DNA of 20,934 nt from JAFGSZ01 sp964492185 (GTDB taxonomy: Bacteria; Bacteroidota; Bacteroidia; Bacteroidales; UBA10428), in contig CAZBJH010000056.1 of NCBI GenBank assembly GCA_964492185.1, positions 1-20,934 on the forward strand, in the 5' to 3' direction. Each line of letters starts with the position of its first letter. Position 1 is the first letter of the stretch. This document shows, piece by piece, positions 15,576-20,934 of the stretch. The position numbers and the translations under genes are program-made. The notes under the pieces are model-generated. The model had not been told where the DNA came from. It did no database searches and saw only the letters and a list, made by a program, of their open reading frames with translations.

Positions 15576-16446
15576 TGATCTGTCCGATCTTTTCTTCAAG
15601 TGAGGGTTTATCTTTTGACTCAATAAGGCTGTAATAATGAAATGCCATTATCAGCGATGGTATGGCAAGAAGTATATAAGTAATAAGATTAGTTATGGAA
15701 GTCATTATAAAATAAGCTGTCGGAAAGGTAAATGATGAAGGGTCTTCCATATCTTTAAGATTAGTCAGAATTGGTTTAATTCCTGTTATTATTGCAGGAA
15801 GTGACAATATCAGGGATATAAGGTAAATCATTATATAGGATACGGCCAGCAATCCCAGCGTGAGCCACCATTTATGATGGGTCAGCTCAAAGCTACGGCT
15901 AAGTGCATTCCCGAATCCCTTATCTTCGAATATCAAAGCCATATATATCAGGCTTAACGATACCCCGAGATAGATCCCCGGAATAAAACAAAAAACGGTA
16001 CCTATACTTATAAGTATTCCGACAAAAACTGAAGTCACCAATACAGGGAAAAAATATGTCCTTATCTCTTTCCACAATTCATTAAGTCCAAATTCATCCT
16101 TTCCTTTCTCAACATATAGTTTTACATACCCCAGCAATGTGCATTTAATAACTGTGTAAGTAACGGCATATAATATCATCGCGATCACCAAATACCAGAA
16201 AACACTGCCCAGGTAGGAGAACGGATCCTGCATGGCATAGGGATCATAAGCACCGAAGCTCTGCATTACTTTTTGTTGTTCCATACCCAGAAGCACCTGA
16301 AAAATAGAAACAATGATAAGTACCGGTAATATAAAGTATAAAACTGCTTTCCAGAGATTCCTGGATTCCTGTTTGATAAATTCAAAGCTTACATTGAATA
16401 ATTCACCAAAATCCCGTTCCTGTTTAAAGTTTATTTGCATTTTCAT
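15559..16446 (-). CDS. Polytopic inner-membrane protein of the MoxR operon
   Basis: A 295-residue protein with about six hydrophobic helices, including AVLYFILPVLIIVSIF, FWYLVIAMILYAVTYTVI, VLVTSVFVGILISIGTVFCFIPG, LTLGLLAVSYIMIYLISLIL and a C-terminal pair near 240-275. The segment FCFIPGIYLGVSLSLIYMALIFEDKG followed by SFELTHHKWW resembles the membrane domain of glycerophosphodiester phosphodiesterase-like/YciC-type proteins, but no phosphodiesterase domain is present. It overlaps the SpoIIM gene by 23 bases and the DUF4129-like gene by 17, so it is tightly coupled to the operon. Membrane proteins of this type commonly occupy this place in Bacteroidota MoxR clusters. Function unknown. Confidence 0.75.
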   Translation of the reverse strand: MKMQINFKQERDFGELFNVSFEFIKQESRNLWKAVLYFILPVLIIVSIFQVLLGMEQQKVMQSFGAYDPYAMQDPFSYLGSVFWYLVIAMILYAVTYTVIKCTLLGYVKLYVEKGKDEFGLNELWKEIRTYFFPVLVTSVFVGILISIGTVFCFIPGIYLGVSLSLIYMALIFEDKGFGNALSRSFELTHHKWWLTLGLLAVSYIMIYLISLILSLPAIITGIKPILTNLKDMEDPSSFTFPTAYFIMTSITNLITYILLAIPSLIMAFHYYSLIESKDKPSLEEKIGQINENEM

Positions 16447-17404
16447 GATGATGATTTTTTGAGATGATTTTACGTGGATAGAGATAAAAATAATATAATA
16501 TAAAAAATAATGAAATGCTTATTATTAAAAACCGTAAAATATAAGGTGCTTCCGTGTACCGTGTAATGAAACCTTCAAAAAAACCTGCTATTATGAATAC
16601 CGGAACCAGGCCGGTTACCATTTTTATTCCTTTAACGGCACCCTTTCTGAATGATTGCCCTCTGGACCACGTGCCCGGGAAAACCAGGCTGTTACCCAGA
16701 ACTATGCCTGCTCCCCCGGCAACAATTATAGCAAAGATCTCCAGGGTTCCGTGTATCCAGACTGTGGCTATGGTATCGACCAACAGGCCATGCTGAGCGA
16801 GGAAAGCATGAAATGTTCCAAGCATAATACCGTTTCGGAGGATAATAAATCCCGTTCCCAGCGCGGTAAATACCCCCGTTACAAAAGCAAAGAAGGAAAC
16901 CCGGATATTATTGAAACTTATGCCAAGGAACATTTCTGCCTGGTTCATGCTTTTGTATACGGCAAGGGCATCACCTTTTTCAATATTGGCCAGGGTCATG
17001 TTTACATATGAGTCTCCAAGAATAGCACGTGAAAAACGCGGATCGTACTTTTGGGAGAGGATACCGATTAATGTCGAAATAAAAAAGATAAGAAAAGAAA
17101 CAGCGATCTCCTTACGGGTAGAATAGATTAAAACCGGAAATTCAGAACCCCAGAAGGTTCGTATTTTTTTTAAGCCTGTTGGCTGTGTACGGTATATTTT
17201 CCCGTGTGCCTTCTGTGCTAACTGGTTAAGATATTTAACTGTTCGTGTGCCGGGGAAAAAGGTACGGGAATAGGCCAGATCATCGGTAAGTGATATATAC
17301 AGGTCTGATAACCTGTCAGGGCAAGCATCAGAATTCCCTTCAAGCAATTTTTCCAGTTCTTCCCACTTTTCGATATTTTTATGCAAAAATTGAATTTCGT
17401 TCAT
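16424..17404 (-). CDS. SpoIIM-like (DUF95) membrane protein
   Basis: This 326-residue protein has a helical cytosolic N-terminus (1-100, with RLSDLYISLTDDLAYSRTFFPG, typical of the group) and about five membrane helices. The segment NNIRVSFFAFVTGVFTALGTGFIILRNGIMLG is the core stage II sporulation protein M pattern, followed by WIHGTLEIFAIIVAGGAGIVLG. Despite the name, homologues are common in non-sporulating bacteria, where their function is unknown; nothing else here suggests sporulation. It is the first gene of the leftward operon and diverges from the RDD gene across 68 bases that must hold both promoters. Its basic, His-rich C-terminus (KIISKNHHHENANKL) overlaps the next gene. Confidence 0.88.
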   Translation of the reverse strand: MNEIQFLHKNIEKWEELEKLLEGNSDACPDRLSDLYISLTDDLAYSRTFFPGTRTVKYLNQLAQKAHGKIYRTQPTGLKKIRTFWGSEFPVLIYSTRKEIAVSFLIFFISTLIGILSQKYDPRFSRAILGDSYVNMTLANIEKGDALAVYKSMNQAEMFLGISFNNIRVSFFAFVTGVFTALGTGFIILRNGIMLGTFHAFLAQHGLLVDTIATVWIHGTLEIFAIIVAGGAGIVLGNSLVFPGTWSRGQSFRKGAVKGIKMVTGLVPVFIIAGFFEGFITRYTEAPYILRFLIISISLFFILYYFYLYPRKIISKNHHHENANKL

Positions 17405-17472
17405 AACATGTAACCTGATAGAATCGTAAGATAAACAATCTTTGGGAAAACCGTATTTTATAGTTAATAATT

Positions 17473-18180
17473 ATGGGAAATATTGCCATCCAGACATCAC
17501 AAAATATAGCGATCGAGCAGCCTGTTGCCAGCGTTGGAGAAAGGATAGCTGCCGCTGTTATTGATTATGCAATTTTAGCCGGTTATTCTTTTCTCATGAT
17601 AATTATCGGTACAATGATGCAGTCGCCAAAATTCATGATCATTATGCTTACGCCCCTGATGTTTTATCACCTGATGTCGGAGTTGGCTATGAACGGACAA
17701 AGTTGGGGGAAAAAGATAATGAAGATAAGGGTGGTGAAGGCCGATGGTACGCAACCGCGTTTTTTAACATATTTTATTCGTTGGGTATTCCGCCTGATAG
17801 ATGTAACTTTTTTGTTTGGAAGTATTGCAACAATAACCATTATATTGAATGGCAGGGGACAGCGCTTAGGAGATATTGCAGCTAATACCACCATTATCCG
17901 GGAGAAAAAAAGCAAAATGGGAGATACCCTTTTTGTGAGGCTTCCGGAAGACTATGAACTGAAGTTTCCGCAGGCGGATAAGCTGGGGGATGATGATATG
18001 TATACCGTTAAAGAAGTAATTCGGTACCTGAAAAAAACAGGCAGGAGCATGGAAGCTATGCGACTGGCCGACAAGACCAAAAAAGCACTGGAAAATAAAA
18101 TGGGTATTGATGCTTCTATGAGAAGTGAAAATTTCCTGTATACGATATTACGGGATTATAACTATATCCGTTCACGATAG
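17473..18180 (+). CDS. RDD family membrane protein
   Basis: A 235-residue protein with an RDD domain at residues 18-140: SVGERIAAAVIDYAILAGYS at the start, GQSWGKKIMKIRVVKADG in the middle and RGQRLGDIAANTTII at the end, with three or four membrane helices between. The classical Arg-Asp-Asp is represented by R24, D30 and D135-like positions. A cytosolic extension of about 90 residues follows (from MGDTLFVRLPEDYEL), mostly helical and charged. The gene is divergent from the SpoIIM-led operon; RDD and SpoIIM genes are frequent neighbours in Bacteroidota and Actinobacteria, so it probably belongs to the same membrane system. The molecular role is unknown, and transport has been proposed for some RDD proteins. 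Palindromic repeat copy C lies 60 bases downstream. Confidence 0.88.
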   Translation: MGNIAIQTSQNIAIEQPVASVGERIAAAVIDYAILAGYSFLMIIIGTMMQSPKFMIIMLTPLMFYHLMSELAMNGQSWGKKIMKIRVVKADGTQPRFLTYFIRWVFRLIDVTFLFGSIATITIILNGRGQRLGDIAANTTIIREKKSKMGDTLFVRLPEDYELKFPQADKLGDDDMYTVKEVIRYLKKTGRSMEAMRLADKTKKALENKMGIDASMRSENFLYTILRDYNYIRSR

Positions 18181-18241
18181 CAAAGAAAAAGACTGTTTGA
18201 TTGACAATTCCTGATTCATCTTTGTTGCTGTTATTGCCAAT

Positions 18242-18355
18242 ATCTGTCCCGTTTGCCGCGTTACCCTTGTCCGAAAATTGCTAATTTACGATAAGTAAAC
18301 TCTTAATTTTCGGACTACACAAGCCTTGCAAATGGAACCTTCTGAATAGAACCTA
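18242..18355 (+). repeat. Palindromic MITE-like element, copy C
   Basis: It has the same internal sequence as copy A (in inverse) and copy D: TTTGCCGCGTTACCCTTGTCCGAAAATTGCT, in pieces. The core is a perfect 11-bp inverted repeat, GTCCGAAAATT (18269-18279) and AATTTTCGGAC (18305-18315), around TTTAC-GATAA-GTAAA. The outer ends are worn: ATCTGTCC on the left has lost about 8 bases next to it, and GAATAGAACCTAA on the right replaces GAACAGACACTAA. It lies between the convergent 3' ends of the RDD and helicase genes. Confidence 0.7.
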
Positions 18356-18366
18356 ATTATTGATCT

Positions 18367-20868
18367 TTAAAGTTTTCCCCGATGTTGCAGGTGCTTCAGT
18401 ACGAACCGCAGTTCGGGATAGGTAACTTCATTGCCCAGGGCTTCCTTTACCGGGTTAAGGCTGGATGTTCCCGAACTGATGAATAACCCGGCTATACGTT
18501 TAATCTTTTCATCCGGCATAAACCGGTTTATATCAAGTGTGCCGTCACCAACGTAATTTGACAGGTGGCCTGCAATAGTATTGTAAGTAAGGCCGCGCTC
18601 TTCTGCTATCTCACTTATGTCTTTACCTGATTGAAAAAGTTCCAGGCTTATCTCACGGGTATTTTTTTTAGGGGCTGTGTTCTTTTTTGCTTTGGATTGG
18701 GGTTCGGGCATTTTAATATCAATATTATGTTCCTGCCGGTAGCTGAGTATGATATTCAGCAGCTGATCGCCGTATTTTTCAATGGTTTTTTTGCCTATTC
18801 CTTTAATACGTTTGAGCTCGTCATTGGAAGAAGGAAGGAAATGAGCAAGTCCGGCCAGGGCTTTCTGGGTAAGTATCATATAATGAGGTATGTTTTGTTC
18901 GGATGCCTGTTCGTGCCTCCATGATTTGATAAGATCAAACACCTCGGGATATGCAATATCAGAAGAGGTCAGATTGGTTTCCACCTTGCCTGTTTTTTTC
19001 TTTCCCTGTTTTTCCAGGGATGCAACAGATCTTACTTTAAGAAATTTTGTTACTGAAAAACCGTCCCGGCATATATCAAGGCATTCTGTTATGATGGCCA
19101 TCTCCTGTTGTAACTGATCAGATCCCCGGGTTATGGATTTCCTGACTGCTTTGTTATCTGTTTCATATTTAATATTATCCAGAGCCGGTTGTATCTCTTT
19201 TTCTATTTTCGTATGAAAGTATACACAGGCTTTTCTGATTCTTTCCTGCAGTAATGAGTTTTCTTCAACAGGTGTTGTTTTGTCATTAAGCCTTTCCACC
19301 TGTAAGGCAAACCTCCGGGAAACATCAATCATTTCTTTTTTTATTTTTTCCGATACTTCTTCAAGTGCCCCGGCCGGGTCTCCCAGTAAAGCCGCTGCAT
19401 TGGAACGGCAAATTTTTATAAGGTAGATGATGTGGCTTTGAAGAAGGCTGAAGTCAAACAATTCACGGAGCAGTTTTTGTTGGTAGTCAATTTTTGACTT
19501 TACAAGTTCGGGGTTGCCGGGTGCATTTTCTTCCACGTAACGGTTAAAATCACAAACCGTGCTGTTGCTGATTATACCGTTCCCGGTGACAGGACTGCTC
19601 AATATCAATCCCTCAAGCGATTTAAGACGGCTCAATGCCACGTATACCTGGCCATGAGAAAAAGCAGCCTGTGCATCGATCACTGCTTTTTCAAACGTCA
19701 GTCCCTGACTTTTATGGATGGTTATTGCCCATGCCAGCTTAAGCGGGTATTGTACAAATATCCCCACAGGGGTTTCTTCGATTTCCTGTGTTTGTTTGTT
19801 AATACTGTATTTCATATTTTGCCATTCTGTCGTTTCCACGGGAATAAGGTTTTCTTCTCCTTCACATTTGACAAAGATCACATCCTCATCAATACTTTCC
19901 ACTTTTCCGATCTTACCGTTATAGTATCGTTTTTCCGGTGAACTGTCGTTTTTTACAAACATCACCTGTGCCCCGGTTTTTAGTTCAAGCTCTTCGCCGG
20001 TAGGGAATGCATATTCGGGGAAATCGCCATCTATCATTGCTTTAAATGTATATGGCTTGTTCTTTAGCGCCCTGAGCTTGTTTTCGTTGATCGACCGGGC
20101 CTGGGCGTTGTGTGTGGAAAGGATTATATATCCCTCATCATCACGGGGTGAAAACCCGGGAAAATAACGGCCATGCAGTTGCCGCGTTACTTCATCGTCC
20201 ATCTTGTTTTCGCGGATCTTATTAAGCAGACGGACAAAGTGAATATCGGATTGGCGGTATATATGTTTCAGTTCAATACTGATGAAGCCGGCCTCCTGTA
20301 ATGCCCTGCTTCCGAAGAAGAAAAAATTAGTATAGTAATTCCGTAATATTTGCCTGTCTTCTTCCCTGACTACCGGAGCCAGTTGCTGGAGGTCTCCGAT
20401 CATTAGCAGTTGAGCTCCACCGAAAGGTTTATTTCTGTCGCGGTAACGCCGCATAACCTCATTCACCGCATCAAGCAGGTCGGCACGTACCATACTGATC
20501 TCATCGATTACCAGCAGATCGAGGCTGCGGATGATATTGCGCTTTTCACGGCTCATTCTTCTTGCCGGAGCCTGATTGTTGTCTGCCTGTCCCCGGCCAG
20601 GATACGGTGAATGCAGTGTGTGATCCTTGGGTATTTGGGGGCCAAACGGCATCTGAAAAAATGAATGAATGGTCACACCTTCTGCATTAATGGCGGCAAC
20701 ACCTGTGGGAGCTACCACGACCATGCGTTTTGGAGAAATGAGCCTGAGATTTCTTAAAAATGTTGTTTTACCTGTACCGGCTTTCCCGGTAAGAAAGATA
20801 TTCTCACCTGTGGATTCAATAAAATCATAAGCAAGCTGAAGCTGAGGATTTTCTGAAAAGTTAGTCAT
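18367..20868 (-). CDS. PIF1-like helicase with HRDC and HTH domains
   Basis: An 833-residue superfamily 1 DNA helicase. Walker A is GKAGTGKTT (28-36), Walker B VIDEISM (120-126), motif III LMIGDLQQLAPV (155-166). The C-terminal helicase motifs are TIHKSQGLTFEKAVID (383-398) and QVYVALSRLKSLEGLIL (407-423, UvrD_C_2). This head resembles PIF1/RecD2-like helicases. A long helical linker (about 455-620), an HRDC domain (about 640-712, with LKRIKGIGKKTIEKYG) and a RecQ-type HTH_40 domain (about 738-833) follow, which should contact DNA. It probably acts in replication or repair at structured DNA, by analogy with PIF1 and RecQ; this is inferred. The gene is monocistronic and lies between two copies of the palindromic repeat (C downstream, D 18 bases upstream of the ATG). 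Confidence 0.92.
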   Translation of the reverse strand: MTNFSENPQLQLAYDFIESTGENIFLTGKAGTGKTTFLRNLRLISPKRMVVVAPTGVAAINAEGVTIHSFFQMPFGPQIPKDHTLHSPYPGRGQADNNQAPARRMSREKRNIIRSLDLLVIDEISMVRADLLDAVNEVMRRYRDRNKPFGGAQLLMIGDLQQLAPVVREEDRQILRNYYTNFFFFGSRALQEAGFISIELKHIYRQSDIHFVRLLNKIRENKMDDEVTRQLHGRYFPGFSPRDDEGYIILSTHNAQARSINENKLRALKNKPYTFKAMIDGDFPEYAFPTGEELELKTGAQVMFVKNDSSPEKRYYNGKIGKVESIDEDVIFVKCEGEENLIPVETTEWQNMKYSINKQTQEIEETPVGIFVQYPLKLAWAITIHKSQGLTFEKAVIDAQAAFSHGQVYVALSRLKSLEGLILSSPVTGNGIISNSTVCDFNRYVEENAPGNPELVKSKIDYQQKLLRELFDFSLLQSHIIYLIKICRSNAAALLGDPAGALEEVSEKIKKEMIDVSRRFALQVERLNDKTTPVEENSLLQERIRKACVYFHTKIEKEIQPALDNIKYETDNKAVRKSITRGSDQLQQEMAIITECLDICRDGFSVTKFLKVRSVASLEKQGKKKTGKVETNLTSSDIAYPEVFDLIKSWRHEQASEQNIPHYMILTQKALAGLAHFLPSSNDELKRIKGIGKKTIEKYGDQLLNIILSYRQEHNIDIKMPEPQSKAKKNTAPKKNTREISLELFQSGKDISEIAEERGLTYNTIAGHLSNYVGDGTLDINRFMPDEKIKRIAGLFISSGTSSLNPVKEALGNEVTYPELRFVLKHLQHRGKL

Positions 20869-20886
20869 TGGGCCTGAACATTATTT

Positions 20887-20934
20887 AGTGTCTGTCCATA
20901 AAGTCCCATTTGCCGCGTTACGCTTGTCCGAAAA
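20887..20934 (+). repeat. Palindromic MITE-like element, copy D (cut by window end)
   Basis: AGTGTCTGTCCATAAAGTC, then CCATTTGCCGCGTTACG and CTTGTCCGAAAA, match the left half of copy C and the inverse of the right half of copy A almost base for base. This copy has the most intact end. It starts 18 bases upstream of the helicase ATG, so it may contain or displace that gene's promoter; the rest is outside the window. Confidence 0.75.

Noticed and set aside
16424..17404. SpoIIM-like gene as evidence of sporulation
   Set aside because: Homologues are widespread in non-spore-forming bacteria within MoxR gene sets, and no other sporulation gene is present.

Overview
The window looks like chromosomal DNA from a Bacteroidota species, most likely an environmental member of the Bacteroidales. 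The basis is gene content: a ComEC with a degenerate C-terminal domain, a lipoprotein carrying a KDE surface-export signal after the lipobox cysteine, a porin-like beta-barrel partner, a PIF1-type helicase with HRDC and HTH tails, and an RDD/SpoIIM/DUF4129/DUF4350/MoxR/DUF58 gene set. The DNA is AT-rich, ribosome-binding sites are mostly weak, and at least one TAnnTTTG-type promoter sequence is visible. No rRNA, convincing tRNA, CRISPR array, prophage or transposase gene was seen.

Layout. Positions 1-303 hold nothing firm. A ComEC/Rec2 DNA-uptake channel gene (304-2445, minus) diverges from a dihydroorotate-dehydrogenase-like flavoprotein gene (2623-3636, plus). Next comes a structured non-coding tract (about 3635-3900) with an intrinsic terminator pointing left, then an unknown 138-residue protein (4092-4508, minus). 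A UPF0371/DUF1846 protein (4829-6355) and a stand-alone GMP synthase ATP-pyrophosphatase subunit (6592-7554) follow on the plus strand. A bidirectional terminator separates these from a leftward pair: an outer-membrane beta-barrel protein (9529-10254) and a repeat-containing, probably surface-exposed lipoprotein (7808-9508). After a 584-base gene-free stretch there is a small DUF2752 membrane protein (10863-11240, plus).

Positions 11294-17404 (minus) are one compact six-gene operon: SpoIIM-like, polytopic membrane protein, DUF4129-like, DUF4350, MoxR AAA+ ATPase and DUF58. An RDD-family gene (17473-18180, plus) diverges from it. Such sets are thought to form a membrane-linked MoxR chaperone system, but its substrate is unknown. 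The window closes with a PIF1-like helicase gene (18367-20868, minus).

The most distinctive feature is a family of short palindromic elements of about 115-123 bp with ends related to AGTGTCTGT(T/C)CATAA. There are three copies plus one cut by the window end (3983-4105, 6447-6568, 18242-18355, 20887 onward). They have no coding capacity and resemble MITEs. One copy supplies the last codons and stop of the 138-residue gene. Another supplies an in-frame ATG just upstream of the GMP synthase gene. Two copies in the same orientation bracket the helicase gene. The second notable candidate is the leftward structured RNA at about 3635-3900.
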